NCBI GenBank assembly: GCA_036477795.1
Contig: JAZGDL010000510.1
Span: forward strand, 1-12,634
Reading direction: 5' to 3'
Length of the DNA: 12,634 bases
Origin: JAZGDL01 sp036477795
GTDB taxonomy: Bacteria; Planctomycetota; Phycisphaerae; UBA1845
Shown here in pieces: positions 1-5,818 of the stretch (position 1 is its first letter; the number at the start of each line of letters is the position of its first letter). Position numbers and translations under genes: made by a program. The notes below the pieces were generated by a model. That model had not been told where the DNA came from. It did not search any database and saw only the letters and a list, made by a program, of their open reading frames with translations.

Positions 1-57
1 TTGCCTCTGCGTCCAATTCGTACGACACTCTTGCTCATCACTCGGCTCCTTGTTTGA

Positions 58-267
58 CGGATCACCAAAACAACCATCATTCATGGAGCCGATCTCTTCG
101 AATTTCAACTAAGAATAGGACTCAACCTGTTCGGTCACTCGGATTTTGAACTGATCCTCAGCACGTACTACGCCCAGAACGATGACGCCCGGCTCGTGGC
201 CGAGGCGAGCAAGATTGATTATGGCCTTGATTGCCAAAGGCGAACGGAGAATCGACCAAATCGGTAA
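58..267 (+). pseudogene. Tyrosine recombinase (integrase) C-terminal relic
   Basis: The frame ending with TAA at 265-267 reads LFGHSDFELILSTYYAQ followed by DDARLVAEASKID. This fits the end of a tyrosine recombinase: the GHS box is followed ten residues later by the presumptive nucleophilic Tyr (in LSTYY), the usual spacing. Only about 50 residues are recognisable. An in-frame TGA lies at 55-57, and the upstream bases give only weak hints of the preceding helix in other frames, so the gene is broken or continues outside the window with frameshifts. It ends 13 bp before the start of the ART-HD gene. Identification is by motif only. Confidence 0.5.
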
Positions 268-280
268 CAGGAGAAACTAT

Positions 281-1639
281 ATGAAGGCGCTGAACATTAG
301 TGATTGGCATGAAGCGAAGGAGATTCGGGAGCGGATCTACTCCGATGAGGAGGTCGAGGATATACGTCAGGAACTGGAGGAGTACCTTGAAGATGCGGGC
401 GGACTTGGCCTGATCAAGCATCCGCTCATTACGCACATGGGTTACGATGCTGAATCCCGTGACATGGTCACAATGCTGGGACGATGGCTGGCTCAGAAAC
501 GTCGCGGCATTGAACAGTTCGTCGCCGACGGGAACTGGTCGCAAGTGCTGATGCTCCACGAGAAACCGTGGCGGATGCATGCCCTGATCGAGTATTCATC
601 GTGGATGAATGACGAGGATTACTGGCGGGAGTTGGGAGCCATCTGGTGCGGGATCGAGGACCCTGGGACGTATCTCGACTCGCTTCCTTGGCTATTCAAC
701 CCTGGAAACAGGAGATTAGAAAAGCGGCATCTCATGATGAACGAAGAGGAACGAGCCGCCCTTGACGCGATCGTGGACACGATGACGATCTACCGAGGCT
801 GTGCGGAGGGCAATCGAATCGGATTCAGTTGGTCAATTGGCCGAGAAGTGGGTGAGTGGTTTGCACGACGATGTACGCTCGGCTCCAGGAACGAGCCCGG
901 CCTGCTGTTGGTCGGTGAGTGTTGCAGGTCGGATGTCATCGCACACTTCACGCGCCGTGATGAAGCCGAGATCGTGGTCAACCCTGACGACGTTGAGATC
1001 AGAGAAGCTGTGAGTATCATGAGAATGCCGCTCCGGCGTACGGCGAGGTTGATGATGAGTGAGATGGGGAATCCGGTGACCAGCGCTCGGATCTTGCAGT
1101 TTCAACCGCAGGCGAAATGGTTCGCTCGTAGCCCGGACGGAATTCACGGACTTGCTCACGAGACACGAGTCTTGATCTTGAGCCAGGTGCTGGCGTTCAT
1201 GGTTCGTGACGAGGACTTGGAGATTGATGCGGACATCGTCGCCTGGGCAGCTGCGGTTCATGATACGCAGCGTTGGAGCGATGGGATCGATCCGGACCAC
1301 GGAGCGAGAGCCGCAGATTGGATTCTGAATCGCCCCGACTTCGTCCCGAGGCCAGTATCGCTCGACCGGGTCGCCTTTCTCTGCCGATGGCATGTCCCAC
1401 CCGATCGAAGAGCACCGGAGATGACGCCGGAGTTGAAGGTGTTCAAGGATGCGGATGCCCTCGATCGCTGGCGCATCGACGATCTTGATCCCGCTTACTT
1501 GCGAACGAAGTCAGCCAAGCAACTACTGGATGTCAGCCATGATTTTTGGGCAGCCACGAGCGGGTCACTTGATATGGCGAACACCTTCGACGAGATCGTC
1601 GCGGTCGCCATGGCGAAGGGGCTTGTTGTCGATGCCTAG
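281..1639 (+). CDS. ADP-ribosyltransferase-like / HD phosphohydrolase fusion protein
   Basis: The start is ATG 281, with GGAGA (270-274) just upstream; the frame is open back to 182 without a better ribosome binding site. The product has 452 aa. Residues 1-150 are acidic and helical. Residues 165-245 resemble a mono-ADP-ribosyltransferase of the R-S-E class: YRG (Arg172), FSWS (Ser183-Trp-Ser185), then EAEIVV with an E-x-E pair (Glu228, Glu230). Residues 285-420 carry a full HD-domain set: HGLAHE (His289, His293), VHD (His327-Asp328), DPDHG (His340), RWHVPP (His371) and FKDADALDR (Asp390, Asp392). ART domains move ADP-ribose from NAD+ to proteins, nucleic acids or small molecules; HD domains are metal-dependent phosphohydrolases. 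Joining both in one chain suggests nucleotide or ADP-ribose chemistry, perhaps in phage conflict, but substrate and role are unknown. No signal peptide is seen, so it should be cytoplasmic. It lies between two integrase relics. Confidence 0.8.
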   Translation: MKALNISDWHEAKEIRERIYSDEEVEDIRQELEEYLEDAGGLGLIKHPLITHMGYDAESRDMVTMLGRWLAQKRRGIEQFVADGNWSQVLMLHEKPWRMHALIEYSSWMNDEDYWRELGAIWCGIEDPGTYLDSLPWLFNPGNRRLEKRHLMMNEEERAALDAIVDTMTIYRGCAEGNRIGFSWSIGREVGEWFARRCTLGSRNEPGLLLVGECCRSDVIAHFTRRDEAEIVVNPDDVEIREAVSIMRMPLRRTARLMMSEMGNPVTSARILQFQPQAKWFARSPDGIHGLAHETRVLILSQVLAFMVRDEDLEIDADIVAWAAAVHDTQRWSDGIDPDHGARAADWILNRPDFVPRPVSLDRVAFLCRWHVPPDRRAPEMTPELKVFKDADALDRWRIDDLDPAYLRTKSAKQLLDVSHDFWAATSGSLDMANTFDEIVAVAMAKGLVVDA

Positions 1640-1763
1640 CTCAGATCCGGGACGAACGCCGCCGACCCTGCGAGCGTGCCGTCGTTCCTTTCTGGTCGGG
1701 AGATTTGCTGGACCCATGAGCGGCCTCAAGGTGAGCGTTGGGGGACGCTCGGTCGGGCCTCCT

Positions 1764-1785
1764 AAACCTGGCGCAAACCTGGCGC
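1764..1785. repeat. Perfect 11-bp tandem direct repeat
   Basis: AAACCTGGCGC occurs twice back to back (1764-1774 and 1775-1785), in the gene-free stretch between the ART-HD gene and tRNA-Gly. Confidence 0.85.
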
Positions 1786-1796
1786 TTGGGACGTAG

Positions 1797-1844
1797 CGAG
1801 ATGTAACCAAACGTAATAACGGCGTATCGAGATGTAACGAAACG
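1797..1844. repeat. Pair of 17-bp direct repeats
   Basis: CGAGATGTAACCAAACG (1797-1813) recurs with one mismatch as CGAGATGTAACGAAACG (1828-1844), 31 bp apart start to start. They lie directly upstream of the tRNA promoter. Recombinase arm sites or a regulatory protein site are possible; the sequence alone does not decide. Confidence 0.8.
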
Positions 1845-1846
1845 GG

Positions 1847-1874
1847 TTGACTTGGGATCGTAACCCTTGATAAT
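1847..1874 (+). promoter_or_regulatory. Putative sigma70 promoter of tRNA-Gly
   Basis: A -35 TTGACT (1847-1852) and a -10 GATAAT (1869-1874) are separated by 16 bp. Transcription would start near 1881, about 10 bp before the mature tRNA. TAATAG (1871-1876) with an 18-bp spacer is an alternative. Confidence 0.55.
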
Positions 1875-1890
1875 AGCGTTAGATACGCAT

Positions 1891-1962
<72 letters not shown>

Positions 1963-2039
1963 TTTGATATAACCTACGCCGACTCCAAGACTTACGGAGA
2001 CCTGCCGGTGTTGGCAGTGCGGCCAAGGACGCGAAAAAC

Positions 2040-2058
2040 GCGCGGTGCTACACCGCGC
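2040..2058 (+). repeat. Perfect 8-bp hairpin upstream of the integrase start
   Basis: GCGCGGTG (2040-2047) pairs with CACCGCGC (2051-2058) around a 3-nt loop, about 10 bp before the AAGGAG ribosome binding site of the truncated integrase. It could end tRNA-Gly transcription or damp integrase translation; there is no T-run. Confidence 0.6.
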
Positions 2059-2080
2059 TAACGCGTCAAGGAGCCGCAAA

Positions 2081-2692
2081 ATGCCGAAACGAAACGCAAA
2101 GAGACGCAAGATTCCAGCCTACCGACAACGGTCGGGGTACGACCAAGCGATCGTTACCTTGACCGATTCGGTCACCAAGCAACGGCGAGATTATTGGCTC
2201 GGTGAATACGATTCTCGTGAGAGCCGCGAGCGTTACCATCGCGTCATCGCGCTGTGGGAGGCCGGCGATCGACGCCTTCCGCCACCGGATGCCGATTCGC
2301 ACAACGGCCGCGCCAAGTCCAACGGTCGTCATGTCATCACAGTTGTAGAGATTACTCACGAGTATTGGAAATGGGCTCAGGGCTACTACCAACCCAAACA
2401 CTGTCAGGCGTTGGTCGGCGCGCTCTCGGTGCTGCGCAAGTTCTACGGTCGCACGCCGGCAACGGAATTCGGACCGAAGAAGCTGCGGCTGTTGCGCGAC
2501 GAGATGATTCAAGGCAACGGGAAAGACCGGAAGCCTTGGTCGAGAAAGTACATCAACGCCCAGGTTCAACGCATCAGGCATCTCTTCAAGTGGGCTGCTG
2601 CCCGCGAGATGGCGGCGGTGTCCATCTACGAGTCGCTCAGGACGCTCGAACCGCTTCGTCGCGGCAAATGCGAAGCGCGAGACAGGATCTGA
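2081..2692 (+). pseudogene. Truncated phage-type site-specific integrase (N-terminal part only)
   Basis: ATG 2081 is preceded by AAGGAG (2068-2073); an earlier in-frame start at 2045 falls inside a hairpin and is less likely. The 203-aa product has a basic N-terminus (MPKRNAKRRK), a beta-type arm-binding region (GYDQAIVTLTD, RDYWLGEYDSRESRERYH) and a helical core-binding/SAM-like region around residues 100-195 (THEYWKWA, RKFYGRTPATEF, INAQVQRIRHLFKWAA). These match the first half of tyrosine recombinases of the type common in planctomycetes. The catalytic domain with its R-H-R-Y residues is absent: the frame hits TGA at 2690-2692, exactly at the edge of a 49-bp palindrome, and no catalytic remnant follows. 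It is therefore a dead integrase next to tRNA-Gly, cut by the palindrome or by the event that brought it. Confidence 0.75.
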
Positions 2693-2741
2693 TTCGGGGG
2701 ACATACACTTTAATTCAGAATTAAAGTGTATGTCCCCCGAA
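2693..2741. repeat. Perfect 49-bp palindrome (24-bp arms), REP/MITE-like
   Basis: Each arm runs TTCGGGGGACATACACTTTA and then ATTC, around a single central A at 2717; all 24 pairs match. A short direct repeat, CGAACTCGC twice, follows at 2738-2755. Perfect GGGGGACATACACTT-type hairpins resemble the REP-like elements mobilised by RAYT (IS200-like Y1) transposases; that assignment is from memory of the sequence type. No transposase is present here. Confidence 0.8.
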
Positions 2742-2820
2742 CTCGCCGAACTCGCCTCCATCAAGAACGCAGTTTTGAACCCGGTGGGAGCCTGCGAAGA
2801 AGAAAAATCTGAGAATCCGG

Positions 2821-2849
2821 TTGACAGGGCCCCAACAATGTTGTATATA
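2821..2849 (+). promoter_or_regulatory. Strong sigma70-type promoter of the marR-like gene
   Basis: TTGACA (2821-2826, perfect -35) and TATATA (2844-2849) are separated by exactly 17 bp. The -10 lies inside the 14-bp palindromic operator, so bound repressor would block RNA polymerase. Confidence 0.75.
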
Positions 2850-2853
2850 CAAC
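2840..2853. promoter_or_regulatory. Palindromic operator 1, GTTGTATATACAAC
   Basis: A perfect 14-bp palindrome over the -10 element of the marR-like gene, identical to the one at 3347-3360. Together with the divergence of the surrounding bases, this marks it as the probable MarR dimer site and implies autorepression. Confidence 0.8.
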
Positions 2854-2868
2854 ACAGGAGCGAGCTTG

Positions 2869-3324
2869 ATGAAGAACAATACGCTGACGAGTACGGTAGA
2901 AACGATCGCGAGCGAGTGCCTCGCCGTGCGGATTCGCCTGCTGAACCGGACGGTGACCAACATCTTCGACGAGGCCCTTCGTCCGCTCAAGGTGAAGGTG
3001 AGCCAGCTCAATGTGCTGATGGTTGTGGCCAAGCTCGGGCCCATTTCACCGGGCGAAGTAAGCCGCCGGCTGAATATGGAGAAATCGACCCTGAGCCGAA
3101 ACGTCGACCGCATGCGGACCCGCGAGTGGCTCAAGGTGTCGGAAGGCGATTCCGGGCGCCGGCAGATTCTGGAAATCGGCCCCGCCGGCCGCCGGCTGAT
3201 CGAGAAGGTGCTTCCGTTTTGGAAGAAGGCCCAGGAGCAAACCGAATCCATGTTGGGGCAGCGAGGCGCCCGATCGATTCATCGTGCAGCAAACACCGTC
3301 TGGGCTCAGCTCGGACGCAAATGA
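2869..3324 (+). CDS. MarR-family transcriptional regulator
   Basis: ATG 2869 is chosen because AGGAG (2856-2860) precedes it; the longer frame from 2821 would start inside the promoter. The 151-aa protein has a MarR winged helix-turn-helix: KVSQLNVLMVVAKLGPISPG (43-62), SRRLNMEKSTLSRNVDRM (65-82) with the recognition helix, then a wing with EGDSGRRQ (92-99). The flanking helices would form the dimer. The only cysteine is Cys17 in helix 1 (ASECLAVRIRLLNR), at about the place of the redox-sensing Cys of OhrR-type MarR proteins, so thiol sensing of oxidants or electrophiles is plausible. It probably represses itself and the two downstream genes through the twin operators. Confidence 0.9.
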   Translation: MKNNTLTSTVETIASECLAVRIRLLNRTVTNIFDEALRPLKVKVSQLNVLMVVAKLGPISPGEVSRRLNMEKSTLSRNVDRMRTREWLKVSEGDSGRRQILEIGPAGRRLIEKVLPFWKKAQEQTESMLGQRGARSIHRAANTVWAQLGRK

Positions 3325-3346
3325 GTTTCGTTTTTTTGGACCCCTA

Positions 3347-3360
3347 GTTGTATATACAAC
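3347..3360. promoter_or_regulatory. Palindromic operator 2, GTTGTATATACAAC
   Basis: The second perfect copy of the 14-bp palindrome, between the marR stop (3324) and the oxidoreductase start (3382). It contains a TATATA -10 candidate (3351-3356); the matching -35 is poor and lies in a T-run (3331-3337). It suggests that the downstream gene pair has its own MarR-controlled promoter. Confidence 0.8.
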
Positions 3361-3381
3361 CGAAGAACAAAGGAGATTAAG

Positions 3382-4296
3382 ATGTCGAAGCCAATGATTC
3401 TTGTCACCGGAGCTACGGGAAAGAGCGGCGCGAATGTCGTCGAGCAACTGATCGAGCGAGGATTTCCCGTCCGTGCAATGGCACGCCGCCATGACGACAG
3501 GTCGGAGCGACTGGAGAAACTGGGTGCGCGGGTGGTTCTTGGAGACTTTCTGGAACTTCAATCGATTCGTCGTGCGACGGAGGGTGCGAGCCGTGTCTAC
3601 TTCTGCTACCCACCCCAGGGCGAGCGCCTGGTGGATGCCACGACGAACGTGGCCGTCGCGGCCAAGGATGAGGGAGTCGAAGCGCTGGTGAACATGTCGC
3701 AAATCACCGCGCGGGAGGACTCTAGGAGTCCCTTGGCTCGCCACCACTGGCTTTCCGAGAACATTCTCGACTGGGCGGACATCGGTGCCGTGCACGTCCG
3801 TCCGACGTTCTTCGCGGAAATGCTGTACATCCTCGGCGGCCAGAGCATAGCGAACGAGGGCAAGCTCTACCTTCCTTACGGAAAGGAACGTCACGCTCCA
3901 GTGGCGGCCGCTGACATCGCCCACGTCGTAGTTGGCATTCTCGCCGACCCTACGATGCACGTCGGCGAACGTTACGTTGTGACCGGGCCTAGGAACATGA
4001 CGATCACCGAAATGGCGGAGGTCCTGAGCAACGAACTCGGACAACCGGTCGAGTACGTTGACCTTCCGAACGAGGCCTGGGGTCAAGTCCTCAGCGAGCA
4101 AGTGGGGCTGCCGAAGTTCGTGGTCACGCACCTGAAGGCCGTTGCAGACGACCACAAGAACGGCGTGTTCTCCGCGCAGACCGATGTGGTGAAGCGCATT
4201 GGTGGCCAGGCTCCGCAATCATTAGAGGAATTCGCGCGCGAACATCGCGAATCGTTCACGGGCAAGGCGGAATCGAAAGAAACCGCACAGGCTTAG
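3382..4296 (+). CDS. NmrA-like NAD(P)-binding oxidoreductase (atypical SDR)
   Basis: ATG 3382 follows AGGAG (3371-3375). The 304-aa protein starts with a Rossmann strand and the dinucleotide loop GATGKSG (Gly10-xx-Gly13-xx-Gly16). VRAMARR near residue 33 places Arg after the second strand, a hint of NADPH preference. Then come GDFLELQSIRRATEGASRVY (the D-F/L loop typical of NmrA/HSCARG proteins) and HVRPTFFAEML. The YxxxK triad of classical short-chain dehydrogenases is not seen, as expected for this subgroup. The closest functional analogues are NmrA-like redox sensors and QorB-type quinone reductases; the substrate is unknown. It lies downstream of the marR operator and 15 bp before a membrane protein gene, so the two are probably cotranscribed. 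Together with a Cys-bearing MarR, this suggests a quinone or electrophile response. Confidence 0.85.
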   Translation: MSKPMILVTGATGKSGANVVEQLIERGFPVRAMARRHDDRSERLEKLGARVVLGDFLELQSIRRATEGASRVYFCYPPQGERLVDATTNVAVAAKDEGVEALVNMSQITAREDSRSPLARHHWLSENILDWADIGAVHVRPTFFAEMLYILGGQSIANEGKLYLPYGKERHAPVAAADIAHVVVGILADPTMHVGERYVVTGPRNMTITEMAEVLSNELGQPVEYVDLPNEAWGQVLSEQVGLPKFVVTHLKAVADDHKNGVFSAQTDVVKRIGGQAPQSLEEFAREHRESFTGKAESKETAQA

Positions 4297-4311
4297 ATAG
4301 GAGGATTCACC

Positions 4312-5082
4312 ATGGATATGTTAGCGATTTTTGGCCTCCAGGTTTTCATGAGCGTCGTTCTGTGCAGCCTGCTTGCAAAGTGGTTCCTGGCACCGTGGCT
4401 AAAAGAAAAGACGCAACGCGAGAGTCTGTTCTGGCTAACCCTGCCACATGCCACGCGTCATGTTGGCATGGTGTTCCTTGTACCGGCGGTGGTTTCGCCA
4501 TCGCTGCCGCACGGCTTCGCCGTTTCCACTGCGTACGGGGACTTGGCGGCGGGAGTGCTCGCGATGCTCGTGCTCATCGCTCTGCGAAGTCGCTGGGCTG
4601 GAACGACAACGCTGGTTTGGCTGTTCAACGTCGTCGGCACGATGGACCTGCTGAACGCGCTTCGCCATACGCATGCGGTGTCGCACTTGGGGGCTGCCTG
4701 GTACATCCCGACGTTCTTGGTGCCGGTGCTCCTCGTGACTCATGTCATGATATTTGCCAAGCTGTTCACAAAAGCGGCGAGGCTCGAGCTGCAGAGCGCA
4801 AAGCACACGACTTGCCCCGCCGAAACCAGTCGCTTGCGGCAGGGGGCTTTCCATCCCGACCTCTGGGCGCCGGGTATTGTCGTCCCGGCCACCGCGAGGA
4901 CACGAATCACTGTCCCAGTGGACCACATGGCGAGCCGACCGCAATACCCGGCGCCTGCCACCGCTTCGACTCACGTTGATCTGCCGGAAGGTTCCGCGGT
5001 AGAGGTGGTGCATCGCGGGTATGTGCATGGTTCACGCGCCATCCGGTTTGCCGAGGTTCGCGCAGCCGGCAGATCCACGTGA
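4312..5082 (+). CDS. Small multi-pass membrane protein with foreign C-terminal tail
   Basis: ATG 4312 follows a perfect AGGAGG. The frame encodes 256 aa, of which about 1-155 look genuine: hydrophobic segments near 5-28, 50-70, 76-92, 98-115 and 127-150, with family-like stretches VGMVFLVPAVVSPSLP, AYGDLAAGVLAMLVL, LVWLFNVVGTMDLL and YIPTFLVPVLLVTHVMIF. This resembles an uncharacterised family of about 150-aa bacterial inner-membrane proteins; I know no function. From about residue 160 the sequence becomes polar and irregular, and residues 224-252 read like the end of GrpE (separate entry). The native stop was therefore probably lost by a deletion or fusion. The gene is the last of the MarR-controlled group and probably shares an mRNA with the oxidoreductase. 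Confidence 0.75.
   Translation: MDMLAIFGLQVFMSVVLCSLLAKWFLAPWLKEKTQRESLFWLTLPHATRHVGMVFLVPAVVSPSLPHGFAVSTAYGDLAAGVLAMLVLIALRSRWAGTTTLVWLFNVVGTMDLLNALRHTHAVSHLGAAWYIPTFLVPVLLVTHVMIFAKLFTKAARLELQSAKHTTCPAETSRLRQGAFHPDLWAPGIVVPATARTRITVPVDHMASRPQYPAPATASTHVDLPEGSAVEVVHRGYVHGSRAIRFAEVRAAGRST
4966..5082 (+). pseudogene. grpE: GrpE C-terminal relic fused in frame to the membrane protein
   Basis: The last 38 residues of the membrane-protein frame include LPEGSAVEVVHRGYVHGS and then RAIRFAEVRAAG. This matches the C-terminal beta domain of GrpE, the DnaK nucleotide exchange factor, where homologues end in the pattern PPGTVVEVLxxGYxxxxRxxRPAxVxVA. The coiled-coil dimer region is absent. The next frame downstream is a DnaK N-terminus, and grpE-dnaK is a standard gene order, which strengthens the call. 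It cannot work as GrpE in this form. Confidence 0.6.
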
Positions 5083-5121
5083 TGACAGTTTGGTCTGAGT
5101 CCGGAGCATTTGAGGCAAGAC

Positions 5122-5332
5122 ATGGAACGCGAACCCATCATAGGAATCGGTTTTAGTACCACCGACTCTGAAGTGGCGATCCTCGACGGCGGACAGCCGC
5201 ACGTGCATTCTGGAGAACGGCCGGGCCATCCTTCCGTCGCCGGTCGGGCTGGGAAACGACGGCCGGCTGCCGGTGGGCGGCGGCTGCGCAGGGCGTGAAC
5301 TGAGCGCGCTCTTCGCCGGTTCCACCGGGTGA
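5122..5332 (+). pseudogene. dnaK: DnaK (Hsp70) N-terminal relic with frameshift
   Basis: From ATG 5122 the frame reads MEREPIIGIGFSTTDSEVAI and LDGGQPHV, clearly like the Hsp70 start IIGIDLGTTNSxVAxxxGGxPxV, the first phosphate-binding loop of the ATPase domain. After PSVAG near 5230 the similarity moves to the next frame, which reads PVGLGNDGRLPVGGG (compare VGLxxDGRLLVG) and stops at 5330-5332. The first frame stops at 5296-5298. About 560 residues of DnaK are missing. Key loop residues are changed (the Asp of GIDLGTT is Gly, the Gly is Ser), so it is dead. It starts 39 bp after the GrpE relic. Confidence 0.65.
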
Positions 5333-5382
5333 AGCATGGGCGCGTGTATGCCCGCGGCTCCCTGAGTTCATAAGAGTCGTAG

Positions 5383-5399
5383 GGTCCGCCATGCGGACC
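5383..5399. repeat. 7-bp hairpin GGTCCGC-CAT-GCGGACC
   Basis: Perfect arms at 5383-5389 and 5393-5399 with a 3-nt loop, about 35 bp past the end of the cold-shock gene. No T-run follows on either strand, so a dispersed GC-rich repeat is as likely as a terminator. Confidence 0.6.
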
Positions 5400-5435
5400 G
5401 CCAACACGAGGTCACTGGGCGCCTGGTGTGGTCCG

Positions 5436-5642
5436 CTATTCCACTATCTTGACGTCGGTGGCTCGCGGGCCCTTCGGTCCCTCGGTCACCTCAAACTCGA
5501 CCTTTTGACCTTCGGCAAGGCGTTTGTAGTCATCATCGCCTTGCATGCCGCTTGAGTGGATGTACACGTCCTTAGAACCGTCGGATGGAGTGATGAATCC
5601 GAATCCCTTGGAAGTATTGAAGAACTTCACCGTGCCTTGCAT
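5436..5642 (-). CDS. cspA: Cold-shock protein, CspA family
   Basis: The gene runs on the minus strand from ATG (5642-5640), with AGGAG about 9 bp upstream (CAGGAGATCTGCGA before ATG). The 68-aa product is a single cold-shock (OB-fold) domain of normal family length: MQGTVKFFNTSKGFGFITPS holds RNP1 (KGFGFI, 12-17), and DVYIHSS holds an RNP2-like strand (VYIHSS, 26-31; Tyr27 replaces the usual Phe). Such proteins bind single-stranded RNA or DNA as chaperones, and many are induced on cold shock through a structured mRNA leader. A promoter-like sequence and a nested hairpin occupy its leader (separate entries). The gene is intact although both flanks are mobile-element and chaperone debris. The symbol is a family label; the exact paralogue cannot be told. 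Confidence 0.95.
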   Translation of the reverse strand: MQGTVKFFNTSKGFGFITPSDGSKDVYIHSSGMQGDDDYKRLAEGQKVEFEVTEGPKGPRATDVKIVE

Positions 5643-5672
5643 TCGCAGATCTCCTGTAAGCGTTTCGCAACG

Positions 5673-5725
5673 ACCGTGGGCAAGTGAATTCGCCGCATTC
5701 CGGCGAGGCCACTCCCCCCCACGGT
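5673..5725 (-). promoter_or_regulatory. Nested hairpin in the cold-shock gene leader
   Basis: Three stacked inverted repeats share one axis: ACCGTGGG/CCCACGGT (5673-5680, 5718-5725), AGTG/CACT (5683-5686, 5710-5713) and CGCCG/CGGCG (5691-5695, 5701-5705). Given the promoter guess at 5763-5735, almost all of the leader before the ribosome binding site would fold. The outer arms also match a hairpin at 12577-12615, so it may derive from a dispersed repeat. Confidence 0.6.
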
Positions 5726-5734
5726 ACGTCGTGG

Positions 5735-5763
5735 AACATACCCGCCGGAGCGGGTTGTTGCAA
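5735..5763 (-). promoter_or_regulatory. Putative promoter of the cold-shock gene
   Basis: On the minus strand, TTGCAA (5763-5758) and TATGTT (5740-5735) are 17 bp apart, each 4 of 6 to consensus. Transcription would start near 5728, giving a leader of about 85 nt. Confidence 0.4.
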
Positions 5764-5818
5764 ATAGGGCGAGAAAAGGGGTTAGGGCGAGTCGTGCCGC
5801 GACGCGGCGGAGTCCTAG

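Noticed and set aside
3321..3337. Intrinsic terminator after the marR-like gene
   Set aside because: There is a run of seven T (3331-3337), but the preceding bases make only a mismatched stem; too weak to call.
3046..4218. 390-residue open frame on the minus strand opposite the NmrA-like gene
   Set aside because: It is antisense to two well-supported genes, has no recognisable domain and its His/Arg-rich composition is that of a shadow frame in GC-rich DNA.
4435..5028. 197-residue minus-strand frame opposite the membrane protein gene
   Set aside because: No domain, antisense to a gene with a perfect ribosome binding site and clear membrane segments.
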